This document shows, in pieces, positions 27,499 to 35,539 of a stretch of DNA of 64,000 bases (positions are counted from its first letter, which is position 1; every line of letters starts with the position of its first letter). The notes under the pieces are model-generated. The model had not been told where the DNA came from. It saw only the letters and a program-made list of their open reading frames with translations, and searched no databases. Made by a program: the position numbers and the translations under genes. The DNA comes from Clostridiales bacterium. GTDB lineage: Bacteria > Bacillota > Clostridia > Christensenellales > Aristaeellaceae. The DNA lies in assembly GCA_024684375.1 (NCBI GenBank), contig JAIKWZ010000018.1, positions 124,001-188,000 of the forward strand. Reading direction: 5' to 3'.

Positions 27499-28137
27499 TT
27501 ACCTTTCCTCGACGACCAGCACCCAGCTGCCTGCGGGGATGGTGAGCTCAAGGCCGTAGCATTCGGGCCTGTAAGTGGTCTCGACAGGAATGGTCTTTTT
27601 GCCGTTAGTCAGGTAGGCATAGATCTCGTTGGCTGAAGTATATGCGTGGCGGAAAGATTTGCTCAGACCGAACATGAAGGACGTGTAACCGTCAAAATAC
27701 GTGGGTGCGCCGTCGAAACGGTATATGAAGGAGGCGCAGAACAGCACGTTGCTGTCTTCCCCGAAGGGACGCAGGTATACCAGTGAGGAAAAATCGCCTT
27801 TAGGGGAAGAAGAATAATCCCAGGTGGAATACACCCTGTGCCAGATGGGTGAACCTCCGCGCTTCCCGTAACGACCGCAGACCGGACAAATGCTGATGGT
27901 CTTGCCGTCGTGAGTCACTTTTATTGAAGAGCACTTGGTATAGCGTACGTGGTCGCAGTCTTCGTAATCACACACGCTGGTATGCATGCCATTGCCGATG
28001 TAGCGCCACTTGACGTAATGATGGTTGACGACCTTGGGCGCGTCCTTGTCATCGGAAGACGAGGATCCGCCTGAGCCCAAAGCGCACATCGAGCACAGCA
28101 TCATTACGCACAGCACGAGCGAAAAAAGACGGCGCAT
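27499..28137 (-). CDS. Secreted protein with Cys-pair domain, function unknown
   Basis: A 212-residue exported protein. ATG 28137 is chosen because GAGGTGAGG lies just upstream and a signal peptide starts there (MRRLFSLVLCVMMLCSMCALG). The mature protein opens with a Ser/Asp-rich stretch, then a region with CDYEDCDH, TKCSS and CPVCGRYGKRGG that could bind a metal and resembles in style the Cys-rich units of the secreted repeat protein at 359-3160. The C-terminal half (about 100-212) is beta-rich and ends in IPAGSWVLVVEE, reminiscent of domains on carbohydrate-active proteins. It has its own promoter and adjoins a GH53 gene. Confidence 0.8.
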   Translation of the reverse strand: MRRLFSLVLCVMMLCSMCALGSGGSSSSDDKDAPKVVNHHYVKWRYIGNGMHTSVCDYEDCDHVRYTKCSSIKVTHDGKTISICPVCGRYGKRGGSPIWHRVYSTWDYSSSPKGDFSSLVYLRPFGEDSNVLFCASFIYRFDGAPTYFDGYTSFMFGLSKSFRHAYTSANEIYAYLTNGKKTIPVETTYRPECYGLELTIPAGSWVLVVEER

Positions 28138-28165
28138 AAACCTCACCTCAGACAATGATGACATA

Positions 28166-28194
28166 ATTATACACCTTATGTTTTCAGTATTCAA
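28166..28194 (-). promoter_or_regulatory. Sigma-A promoter of the secreted Cys-pair gene
   Basis: Minus strand: TTGAAT (28194-28189), 17-nt spacer, TATAAT (28171-28166), 28 nt before the ATG. Confidence 0.85.
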
Positions 28195-28253
28195 GTTTTT
28201 TCGTTGTAAAAAGCACAAAAGTACGATTTTTGGGCGAAAGGCCGGGCTTTTCT

Positions 28254-29477
28254 TTACTTGCCGCCTTCAATCAGCCGCCTGAACACCTTAAGGGAGGGGA
28301 GAGGATGGCCGGAGGGGTCGAACAGCGCCTGATTGTCTACCGCGCTGCCTCCATAGTATTTGCCCGCATCCGGGTCGTATTCCCCGGCAAAGCGGGTGGC
28401 CCAGCCGGAACCGTAGTTTTCCCACAGCTTCAGGTTTTGCGCGTAACTGGTCCCGCCGGCATTTATCCAGGCGCCTTCCCAGTAAACAAGGCCGATAGCG
28501 GAACTGGTGCGGTTCACAAGCGTATCGGCCAGGTCGGCGATCAGATCCGCCTGTCCCTGAGGAGAGAACGGGTAAGCATCAAGCGCGCCCACGCTGACCG
28601 TATTCCCGGAGAAATCGCTGTCAAGGGAAGTATAGGGATAAGAGGTCTCCATGACCATGACCTTTTTGCCGTAGGTATCGGCAACTTCGGACAGCACGGC
28701 GCTTAAGTTTTCAAGACTCCCGTGCCAGAAGGGGTACCAGCTTACTGCGAACACGTCGTAGGAAAGCCCGAAAGCCCCGACCTGTTTCGCGTAGTATAAT
28801 AGCTGTTCCGCGTTTTCGGGATCGGTAAAGTGAAGGGCGGTGAGCGCGTCCGGGTAGACCCTTTTGGCGGCCTTGAGCCCCGAATCCATCAGGGTCGCGA
28901 TGCTGAGCCAGCCGGTCTCGCCGCAGAAAAACCCATTGGTCTCGTTCCCGATCTGCACTATGCTAACATCCACGCCGCGCTTTTTCAGCGCAGTCAGCGA
29001 AGACAGAGTGAAATCGTACAGTGCCCGGGCTTTTTTGCTCAGAGACATGGCCTGCCACGCCTTGGGAGGCGTTTGCTTGCCTGGGTCCGCCCAGAAATCG
29101 GAGTAATGAAAGTCCACTATCAGCTTAAGCCCGGCGTTTGTGCTTCTCTCGCCGATCCGGACCAGAGTATCTATGTCGCATATCCCACCGCCGTAAATGC
29201 GGCCCTGGGCATCGTAAGGGTCGTTCCACAGCCTGGCGCGTATGTGCGTGATGCCGTTTTGCTTAAGCAAGACGAATATGTCGGTCTCGTTCCCGTCAAA
29301 GTCGTAAAAGCGCGTGCCTCCGGCTTCAAGAGAGATGACGGAGGACAGATCCATGCCGAAAATGAAATCCTCAGGCACTTTACCGATGTTTTTCACGCGC
29401 AGCGTGTCAGCCTCTCCCAAGGCGCAGCAATACACGCACAGCGACACAAAAAGGCAGAACAAAACGAGCCTTTTCAA
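28254..29477 (-). CDS. Endo-beta-1,4-galactanase, glycoside hydrolase family 53
   Basis: A 407-residue secreted enzyme that cuts beta-1,4-galactan side chains of pectin (arabinogalactan I). The signal peptide (MKRLVLFCLFVSLCVYCCAL) is followed by the GH53 barrel: FIFGMDLSSVISLE near 39-52, ARLWNDPY near 81-88, the acid/base Glu179 in QIGNETNG and the nucleophile Glu277 in VMETSYPY. It starts at TTG 29477 with GGAGG about 7 nt upstream. No dockerin, cellulose-binding or anchor domain is present. It is the last gene of the operon begun by the RpiR-type regulator, which suggests sugar-responsive control. Confidence 0.95.
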   Translation of the reverse strand: MKRLVLFCLFVSLCVYCCALGEADTLRVKNIGKVPEDFIFGMDLSSVISLEAGGTRFYDFDGNETDIFVLLKQNGITHIRARLWNDPYDAQGRIYGGGICDIDTLVRIGERSTNAGLKLIVDFHYSDFWADPGKQTPPKAWQAMSLSKKARALYDFTLSSLTALKKRGVDVSIVQIGNETNGFFCGETGWLSIATLMDSGLKAAKRVYPDALTALHFTDPENAEQLLYYAKQVGAFGLSYDVFAVSWYPFWHGSLENLSAVLSEVADTYGKKVMVMETSYPYTSLDSDFSGNTVSVGALDAYPFSPQGQADLIADLADTLVNRTSSAIGLVYWEGAWINAGGTSYAQNLKLWENYGSGWATRFAGEYDPDAGKYYGGSAVDNQALFDPSGHPLPSLKVFRRLIEGGK

Positions 29478-29489
29478 GCGGACACCTCC

Positions 29490-29975
29490 TTAATACTGCT
29501 TAAGCAGGGCAGAAAGATCGAAAGCCAGGTGGTCCAATTCTCCGGTATGAACGGAGGACGCGGAGTAAAACAGCAGATAATCCGTGTTTTCCGCGTACCG
29601 TACGTAAGCGGACAAAGGTGCGCTTTCCCCGGCGGACGCGAACAGCTCACCGGGCTCGCCGCTGAACCAATCGGCGTACTCATCCGAGTTTTCGGATGGA
29701 ATGATAAATATGTCCCCGTCGGAGGCGGGGCTGTCGCCCATCATCGAGTAAGAGAAGGAACGTACTTCAATAAACTGTATGAGTGAGCGCGGGAAGCTTT
29801 CCTCCAGCTTTCCGGCCAGCTCGCGCCCGCGGTTTACCGGCGCGTCAATGTACACGATAAGTTTTTTCTCCGCGGGGGCGTCAGTCAGTATGCTGAATAT
29901 CCAGCCCCAGACCATCACGCTCAGCAGCGCCCAGGTGAGCAGCGCGGGGAGCAGCCGGAAAAATCGCCTAACCAT
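29490..29975 (-). CDS. Membrane-anchored protein of unknown function
   Basis: A 161-residue protein with one N-terminal transmembrane helix (LLPALLTWALLSVMVWGWIFSIL, residues about 8-30) and an outer domain. The pattern LIVYIDAPVNRGRELAGKLEE...GDIFIIPSENS...YADWFSGE looks like half of a periplasmic substrate-binding fold, a visual guess. It overlaps the preceding gene by 8 nt and lies 12 nt before GH53. The gene pair 29490-30453 has no recognised family. Confidence 0.7.
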   Translation of the reverse strand: MVRRFFRLLPALLTWALLSVMVWGWIFSILTDAPAEKKLIVYIDAPVNRGRELAGKLEESFPRSLIQFIEVRSFSYSMMGDSPASDGDIFIIPSENSDEYADWFSGEPGELFASAGESAPLSAYVRYAENTDYLLFYSASSVHTGELDHLAFDLSALLKQY

Positions 29976-30453
29976 CGCTCTCCTCCTGTGCGCACCAGAT
30001 AAAGCTGCCCCTGGCCTCGACCCGGGCCAACGCGCCTGAAGGCGGCAGACTGTTCAGCAGAAATTCGTCAACCAGCAGCGTGCGGGTTTCCGCGGGAGCT
30101 TTCAGATAGACCCTGCGCACTCTGAGCCCGTCCGGAGTGACTTCGGTGACGGGAGAGTATTCCAGCACGCCCAGGTGCTCCGCGCCCTGCTTCTTTTCGA
30201 GATTTAGAAAATGGCTTGCCGCTGCCTGAAGCGCCTTAACGCGGGAGTGGGTGGCAATGATAAACCAGCCGCAGGCAAGACTGACGGAGCACACCTCTAT
30301 GTAGCGCCTGAACGCGTTGCCGGTGCGCAGTCCGAAACACAAAAAGACGCACACGGCAAGGCACAAGATACACAGCGCCAGACGCATGCGTTTCACCAGA
30401 CAGGTCTTTCCGTTTAGCCGGGCAACAGTCTCGGGGCCTATCAGAGCAGTCAT
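29968..30453 (-). CDS. Membrane protein of unknown function
   Basis: A 161-residue protein with two hydrophobic helices (LALCILCLAVCVFLCFGL near 24-41 and VCSVSLACGWFIIA near 54-67) followed by a cytoplasmic domain of about 95 residues with predicted strands (LGVLEYSPVTEVTPDGLRV, LARVEARGSFIWC). The layout resembles small PH-like membrane proteins. It overlaps the flavoprotein gene by four bases and the next gene by eight, so all are co-translated. Function unknown. Confidence 0.7.
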   Translation of the reverse strand: MTALIGPETVARLNGKTCLVKRMRLALCILCLAVCVFLCFGLRTGNAFRRYIEVCSVSLACGWFIIATHSRVKALQAAASHFLNLEKKQGAEHLGVLEYSPVTEVTPDGLRVRRVYLKAPAETRTLLVDEFLLNSLPPSGALARVEARGSFIWCAQEESDG

Positions 30454-31694
30454 ACGCTTTCTCCCGCGCTTTTGCCTGCCAGAGCGCCGCTGGAAAAGGC
30501 GATGGTCAGATTGAAGCCTCCCGTGAAGGCATCCACGTCCAGCACCTCTCCGGCCACATACAGGCCTTTGACGAAGCGGCTCTCGAGTGTTGAAGGATCG
30601 ATCTCCTTCACGTTCACGCCGCCCCGGGTGATAATGGCTTCGTCAAAGCCGCGCAGGCCTTTGACGGTCAGGGGAATGCCCTTGAGCAGCCGCACTATGG
30701 CTTTTCGTTGCGCCTGTGTCACGGAGTTTATGGGCTGGTAAGGGGAGATGTCAGCCAGCGAGAGCACCGCTTCCCCCAGCGCGTGTGGTTCCAGCGTGTC
30801 CATGCAGGATATAAGCTGTTTATTGGGCATCCGGGCGAATTCACGCAGCAGGCGCGCGTCCAGCGTGTCCTCGTTAAGCGCCGGCTTAAGGTCGAGCCTG
30901 AGCTCAGTACCGCGGAACTTATCGTCAAGCGCGCTGGACAGACTGAGCGCTATTGGACCCGAAATCCCGTAATGCGTGAACAGCATCTCTCCCTGTTCAC
31001 TGAACAGCAGCCTGCGTTTGCCGTTTTTTTCGCCCCAGGCGGACAGGCTCACGTTTTTGAGGCTGAGCCCCATAAGGTCCGCACACCAGCTTTCCTCAGT
31101 CTCTATTCCGGTGAGCGCGGGGCGGCAGGGAGTGATCGAGTGTCCGAGCGCTTTCAGAAACCTGTACCCGTCGCCGGTGGAGCCTGTCGAGGGATAGCTC
31201 AGGCCTCCCGTGGCCAGCACCGCGGCGTCGCAGCGCATGTCTCCCCGGGAGGTTTTTACGCCGGTGAGCGCCCCGTTTTCGCAGATCAGCGCTTCAACGG
31301 CGGTGCTCAGCATTATCTTGCAGCCGTTCGCACGCAGATAGCGCTCCAGAGCGTAAGTCACGTCGCTGGCGTGATCGCTGGCGGGGAACACCCGTTCGCC
31401 CCGTTCCGCTTTAAGGGGCAGACCCATTTCCTCAAACAGCCGCATTATGCCCTGATTGTCCAAAAGGCTGAACGCTGAGTACATAAAGCGCGGGTTGCGG
31501 GGTATCTGTTTCATAAGCGCGTCAAAATCACACGCATTGGTCAGGTTGCACCTGCCCTTGCCTGTGATGTAGAGTTTTTTGCCAAGCTTTTCGTTTTTTT
31601 CCAGCAGGGTCACTTCTGCCCCTGCGTTCAGAGCGTATCTGGCGGCCATAAGTCCCGCCGCGCCGCCGCCAATAACGATCACGTGCTTAGCCAT
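30450..31694 (-). CDS. HI0933/YhiN-family FAD-dependent flavoprotein
   Basis: A 414-residue flavoprotein. The dinucleotide-binding motif VIGGGAAGLMAA is at residues 6-17, followed by LEKNEKLGKKLYITGKGRCNLTN in sections typical of this family (KLYITGKGRCNLTN near 38-51) and by the C-terminal FAD contact GLYVAGEVLDVDAFTGGFN near 378-396. ATG 31694 begins one base after the RpiR-type gene ends; the frame further upstream lies inside that gene. The substrate of this family is not known. Confidence 0.92.
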   Translation of the reverse strand: MAKHVIVIGGGAAGLMAARYALNAGAEVTLLEKNEKLGKKLYITGKGRCNLTNACDFDALMKQIPRNPRFMYSAFSLLDNQGIMRLFEEMGLPLKAERGERVFPASDHASDVTYALERYLRANGCKIMLSTAVEALICENGALTGVKTSRGDMRCDAAVLATGGLSYPSTGSTGDGYRFLKALGHSITPCRPALTGIETEESWCADLMGLSLKNVSLSAWGEKNGKRRLLFSEQGEMLFTHYGISGPIALSLSSALDDKFRGTELRLDLKPALNEDTLDARLLREFARMPNKQLISCMDTLEPHALGEAVLSLADISPYQPINSVTQAQRKAIVRLLKGIPLTVKGLRGFDEAIITRGGVNVKEIDPSTLESRFVKGLYVAGEVLDVDAFTGGFNLTIAFSSGALAGKSAGESV

Positions 31695-31695
31695 A

Positions 31696-32559
31696 TCAGT
31701 TTTTGCCCAGATATACGTTATACTCGTCCCAGATGTTCTCGACCTCGCCGAAGTACTCAGCCACCTGTGTCCTGCGCCGCTGTGAGAGCGCAACGATCAG
31801 CGCGTTTATAAGGCTCATGGGTGCGGCAAGGCTGTCCACGAATGAGGCCATCTCGCTTTTGGCGCTCAGGCAGTAATTGCTTTCCGCCCTTAAGGGAGAA
31901 AGGGGCCCGTCGGTTATTGCTATCACCGTCGCGCCGCGGCTTTTGGCGAAACGCATGGCCTTCACGGTATGGTTGGTATAGCGGGGGAAGGAGATGCCTA
32001 TAAGCGCGTCCTCGTCGCTTATGCGGGCGATCTGCTCGAAAACGTCGCTTACGCCGCTGGTGACGGTAGACACGTTGGGGAAGATGAAGTTCAGGTAATG
32101 CCCCAGAAATTCAGCCAAAGGGGCGCTGGCTCTGAGACCCAGCACGTAGATCCTGCGGGCGGTCAGAAGACTGTCTATGGTCTGGTCAAATGAGAGCACG
32201 TCGATCTCGTCAAGAGTAGAGCGGATATTCTGTATGTCCCCCTTGAGCACCTTGTTGAGCACCTGGCTGGAGCCCATATCGCCGGTCATCTCCAGCCGCT
32301 GGGCGGCAGTGAGCCGGTGGCGTATCAGCTCCTGCAGCGCTTTCTGCAGCTGAGGGAAGCCTTCGTAGCCCAAAGCGGTCGCAAAACGCACGACTGTGCT
32401 TTCGCTGACGCCCACGTACTGCCCCAGGCGGCTCGCCGTCATGAATGCCGCCTTATCGTAGTGGTTCACGATGCACTCCGCTATGCGCCTGTGACTTTTG
32501 GACAGCTTTTTGCCCGAATGGTTCAGCCGGTTGAGCAGCTCCTGAGTGTTTTGTTCCAT
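31696..32559 (-). CDS. MurR/RpiR-family transcriptional regulator
   Basis: A 287-residue regulator with an N-terminal helix-turn-helix (ASRLGQYVGVSESTVVRFATALGYEGF in two parts, about residues 41-68) and a C-terminal SIS sugar-phosphate-binding domain (IYVLGLRASAPLAEFLGHYL near 136-155, GISFPRYT, TVIAITD). Members sense phosphosugars and control sugar or amino-sugar genes. It heads the operon flavoprotein-two membrane proteins-GH53. A perfect inverted repeat in its leader may be its own operator. Confidence 0.93.
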   Translation of the reverse strand: MEQNTQELLNRLNHSGKKLSKSHRRIAECIVNHYDKAAFMTASRLGQYVGVSESTVVRFATALGYEGFPQLQKALQELIRHRLTAAQRLEMTGDMGSSQVLNKVLKGDIQNIRSTLDEIDVLSFDQTIDSLLTARRIYVLGLRASAPLAEFLGHYLNFIFPNVSTVTSGVSDVFEQIARISDEDALIGISFPRYTNHTVKAMRFAKSRGATVIAITDGPLSPLRAESNYCLSAKSEMASFVDSLAAPMSLINALIVALSQRRRTQVAEYFGEVENIWDEYNVYLGKN

Positions 32560-32582
32560 AGCGCCTTACCTCTTGCGATTTT

Positions 32583-32607
32583 TGCAGGACAAAAAACACA
32601 TCCTGCA
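32583..32607 (-). promoter_or_regulatory. Inverted repeat, candidate RpiR operator
   Basis: TGCAGGA (32583-32589) and TCCTGCA (32601-32607) form a perfect 7-bp inverted repeat with an 11-nt centre, starting about 13 nt downstream of the -10 box and ending 24 bp before the regulator ATG. As RNA it would also form a hairpin. Operator function is inferred from position. Confidence 0.5.
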
Positions 32608-32619
32608 CCTTGAAATTCT

Positions 32620-32649
32620 ATTATACGTCATACAGGCTGAAAACGCAAG
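32620..32649 (-). promoter_or_regulatory. Promoter of the RpiR-GH53 operon
   Basis: Minus strand: TTGCGT (32649-32644), 18-nt spacer, TATAAT (32625-32620). The -10 box is perfect, the -35 box moderate. Confidence 0.7.
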
Positions 32650-32663
32650 AGGATTGAACTGGA

Positions 32664-34022
32664 TTATTCAAAAATGTGCTTCGCGCCTTCCTCCAGTTCG
32701 CCTATATCCCACAGCAGGGACACGGAGAGATATTTGTTGCGGATATCCCTCGCGTGCATATACGCGGTCAGGGCGTCCTGGCGGGTAAAGCCGATTTCCT
32801 CTGGCGCGGTGGGCATACCCATGCGCTTCATCTTTTCCAGCAGCGCGTCAAGGGGTGGAAGCTCCTGCGAGATCACGCTTTGTATCTCGTTCCAGTGTGA
32901 GATGATGGTATCCACCCGCTTAAGGCGCCTGACGGGGTCGTTTTTTCCGGCGGTCTGCTCAATTTTGAGCACTTCCGGCGCGGTCTTGCCGAACACCCTG
33001 ATTATATCCTTTTCCCATGCGGCGCTGTCGAATCCATTTATGGCTTTTTCGGCTTTTTCGCGGCTGGGAGTCAGACGCCTGATAAACTCGTACAGCCGCA
33101 GGGTGAGCACGGTGCCGACGCCCACCTGTATGCCGTGCAGGTCGTATTCTTTGCCTTTTTCAAGGCAGAGCATGTCCCACATGTGGCTGAAATAGTGTTC
33201 CAGCCCGCTGGCGGGACGGGAGACCTTGGCGAAGCTCATTGCGATGCCGCTCAGGACAAGTCCCTCGGCAACAGCGCCGACCGCGTCGGGATCACGCTGC
33301 GAGAGCCCATCCGCCGCGTCCATTATGCGCTTTAGCGCCCTGCGCATGAGCGCGGCGACATGAGGGCAATAATACTCGCCTGTCACGATATTGCTTATCC
33401 GCCACTCGCACACGGAGATGTACTTGGCTATCATGTCTCCGAAGCCGGCCCAGAGCATTCGCATGGGGGCGTTGGACATGATATCAGTATCCAGTATTAT
33501 GCCACGTGGGGTCGCGTTGTATAGGGTAGTCTTTACGTTGTCCACCACCATGGAGGAGGAGTTTGAGGCAAAGCCGTCCATGGAGGGTGCGGTGCCGATT
33601 ATTATCTGGGGACGGCCTGAAACCATCGCCAGCTCTTTGCAGGTGTCGTTGATCACGCCGCCGCCTACGCCGATTATGCAGTCGCAGGACACGTCAAACG
33701 CCATAGCCGCGCTGCCCACGGAGTATTCGTCTGGCTCGCATTTGGAGTAGCCGTGCTCCTTGAGCAGAAAGCCGGTGCAGGGGATGCCCGCCCTGTCCAG
33801 CAGGGCGCAGGCCTGTTTTCCCGCCGCCTCAAAGGTGTTTTTGTCGTACACTATGAAGGGTTTTTTCGCGCCCAGCGCGTCCAGGGCTTTGGGCAGGTCG
33901 TTTATCGCGCCCCGCTTTATGCTTAAAAAATCCAATTGTGCGCGGTGCTCCCTGCCGCAGTCGCACCCGAAAGTCCTGCCGCCCAGAAAGTCGCCTATGC
34001 CGTACTCGTCCACGTATCTCAT
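32664..34022 (-). CDS. sn-Glycerol-1-phosphate dehydrogenase (AraM/EgsA type)
   Basis: A 452-residue NAD(P)-dependent dehydrogenase of the iron-containing alcohol dehydrogenase superfamily, close in pattern to Bacillus AraM. Nucleotide-binding GVGGGVINDTCKELA lies near 117-131 and PSMDGFASN near 145-153. The metal ligands are in FGDMIAKY near 192 and GLEHYFSHMWD near 271-281. It makes G1P, the enantiomer used in archaeal lipids and, in some Bacillota, in heptaprenylglyceryl lipids. It overlaps dusB by four bases. No pcrB-like partner is in the window. The enzyme is about 50 residues longer than AraM at the C-terminus. Confidence 0.9.
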   Translation of the reverse strand: MRYVDEYGIGDFLGGRTFGCDCGREHRAQLDFLSIKRGAINDLPKALDALGAKKPFIVYDKNTFEAAGKQACALLDRAGIPCTGFLLKEHGYSKCEPDEYSVGSAAMAFDVSCDCIIGVGGGVINDTCKELAMVSGRPQIIIGTAPSMDGFASNSSSMVVDNVKTTLYNATPRGIILDTDIMSNAPMRMLWAGFGDMIAKYISVCEWRISNIVTGEYYCPHVAALMRRALKRIMDAADGLSQRDPDAVGAVAEGLVLSGIAMSFAKVSRPASGLEHYFSHMWDMLCLEKGKEYDLHGIQVGVGTVLTLRLYEFIRRLTPSREKAEKAINGFDSAAWEKDIIRVFGKTAPEVLKIEQTAGKNDPVRRLKRVDTIISHWNEIQSVISQELPPLDALLEKMKRMGMPTAPEEIGFTRQDALTAYMHARDIRNKYLSVSLLWDIGELEEGAKHIFE

Positions 34023-35002
34023 TTGTCGTTTCCTCCCTCAAGCTCCGAGCGGTAATCATTCAGGAGCAGTAATACCTCTTTGACATCGGAGCAATTGTTG
34101 ATCCTGGTTTTGAGCGCCGAGGCGCCCTTCAGACCTTGTATATACCACGCCAGATGCTTGCGCATCTCGATTATACCCGTTCTTTCTCCGTAGAAAGCGA
34201 GGGCGCGCCCAAAGTGATTAATTGCCGTGTCCAGTTTTTGAACGGGGGATGGGGGAATGTAAGCCTTTCCCTCAAGAGCGCAGCGGATCCGGTCAAATAT
34301 CCACGGGTCGCCCTGCGCGCCGCGGGCGACCATCACGCCGTCGCAGCGGGTCAAGGCAAGCATTTTAAGGGCGTCCTGTCCGGTCTTGATGTCACCGTTG
34401 CCTATGACAGGGATGTCCAGAGCGGATTTTACTTCGCCTATAAGCGCCCAGTTTGCCTGACCGGAATAGAACATGTCACGGGTGCGCGGGTGCACGGTCA
34501 CCGCCGAGGCACCCTCGCTCTGAGCGATGCGCGCGATCTCAACGCAGTTGACGCTGCCTCTGTCCCAGCCTGCCCGCAGTTTGACCGTAACGGGTTTTGC
34601 CGAGGCTTTGACCATGGCGCCTATCAGCTTTCCGGCAAGCAACGGCTGGGTCATCAGGCGGCAGCCTTCCCCGTTGGAGACGATCTTGCGGGCGGGGCAG
34701 CCCATATTGAAGTCAAAAAACTCAAATGGCGAGGGGTTAAGCCGCTTAACCGCCTCGCTTAGATAGTATTCCTCGTGACCGAACAACTGCAGACCCGTTA
34801 TTCCCTCGCCCTTGCCTTTCTGCGTGAGCTGAACGTGGACGGGGGACGCGGGACTGAACACAAAACCTTTTGCGGAGAGCATCTCGCTTACGGCCAGGGC
34901 GCAGCCGTGGCTGAAAGCGATCTCACGGGTGACCGGGTCGCTTATTCCCGCCATTGGCGCCAGAAACGCTCCGGGAGGAACTTCTATGCTGCCGATCTTC
35001 AT
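34019..35002 (-). CDS. dusB: tRNA-dihydrouridine synthase, DusB type
   Basis: A 327-residue FMN enzyme reducing uridine to dihydrouridine in tRNA. The TIM barrel starts FLAPMAGISDPVTRE near 13-27; the catalytic Cys102 lies in FNMGCPARKIV; KLRAGWDRGSVN and VHPRTRDMFYSGQANW are DusB-like blocks, and IGNGDI and VARGAQGDPWIF bind phosphate. It starts within the stop of the preceding gene (1-base overlap) and overlaps the G1P dehydrogenase gene by four bases. The dusB symbol is by similarity to the commonest Bacillota type. Confidence 0.93.
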   Translation of the reverse strand: MKIGSIEVPPGAFLAPMAGISDPVTREIAFSHGCALAVSEMLSAKGFVFSPASPVHVQLTQKGKGEGITGLQLFGHEEYYLSEAVKRLNPSPFEFFDFNMGCPARKIVSNGEGCRLMTQPLLAGKLIGAMVKASAKPVTVKLRAGWDRGSVNCVEIARIAQSEGASAVTVHPRTRDMFYSGQANWALIGEVKSALDIPVIGNGDIKTGQDALKMLALTRCDGVMVARGAQGDPWIFDRIRCALEGKAYIPPSPVQKLDTAINHFGRALAFYGERTGIIEMRKHLAWYIQGLKGASALKTRINNCSDVKEVLLLLNDYRSELEGGNDK

Positions 35003-35529
35003 CAGCTCTCAGTGTCCTTGTACAGCTGATCCTGCTTGAGCCCCGCGATTTTCCAGCCCTTGGAGTCCCTTATCAGGGTCACGGTGTAGCGGCCGCTTTT
35101 CCAGGGCTCTATGGAGGGATGGTCGGTGGAAGCGTATTCGCTTTTGATTGAGCCGTTTATATCGGACACATACTCGGTCACCACGCAGGAAACGGTGCCC
35201 CGGAAGGGCGACCAGCGCAGCCGCTCGAGTTTAAGATTGTAATCAAAGGAAGAGATGTTGTAAAACCAATAGCTCGACGCCTCAGAGAACGCGACTTTTA
35301 ACGCCGGGTCACTGTCCAGAAAGTCGCTGGTGAAGTACCTGCTCAGAACTTCGGGGTCTTCCCTGGTAAGGCATACGTCTACACGTTTTTCCAGTCCTTC
35401 GGATACGATTATATATGAGTTTGAATAATTGAACGCCAGATAGAAAACGTATACCGCAAGGCACACGATCAGCGTGAATATCAGCAGTTTCTTCGCGGCG
35501 AAGGCAGCCAGCCTGCGCAGGTATTTCAT
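35002..35529 (-). CDS. Membrane-anchored NTF2-like protein
   Basis: A 175-residue protein with an N-terminal transmembrane helix (LLIFTLIVCLAVYVFYLAFN, about residues 15-34) and an outer domain of about 135 residues. The order of a helix-rich part (LTREDPEVLSRYFTSDFL), strands (YNISSFDYNLKLERLRW, TVSCVVTEYVSDINGS) and a final GRYTVTLIRDSKGWKIAGL resembles NTF2-like or DUF4829-like folds. It lies between the OmpA/MotB-like gene (10 nt away) and dusB (1-nt overlap). Function unknown; it may be an accessory of the motor-like pair. Confidence 0.75.
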   Translation of the reverse strand: MKYLRRLAAFAAKKLLIFTLIVCLAVYVFYLAFNYSNSYIIVSEGLEKRVDVCLTREDPEVLSRYFTSDFLDSDPALKVAFSEASSYWFYNISSFDYNLKLERLRWSPFRGTVSCVVTEYVSDINGSIKSEYASTDHPSIEPWKSGRYTVTLIRDSKGWKIAGLKQDQLYKDTES

Positions 35530-35539
35530 AAACCGAACC

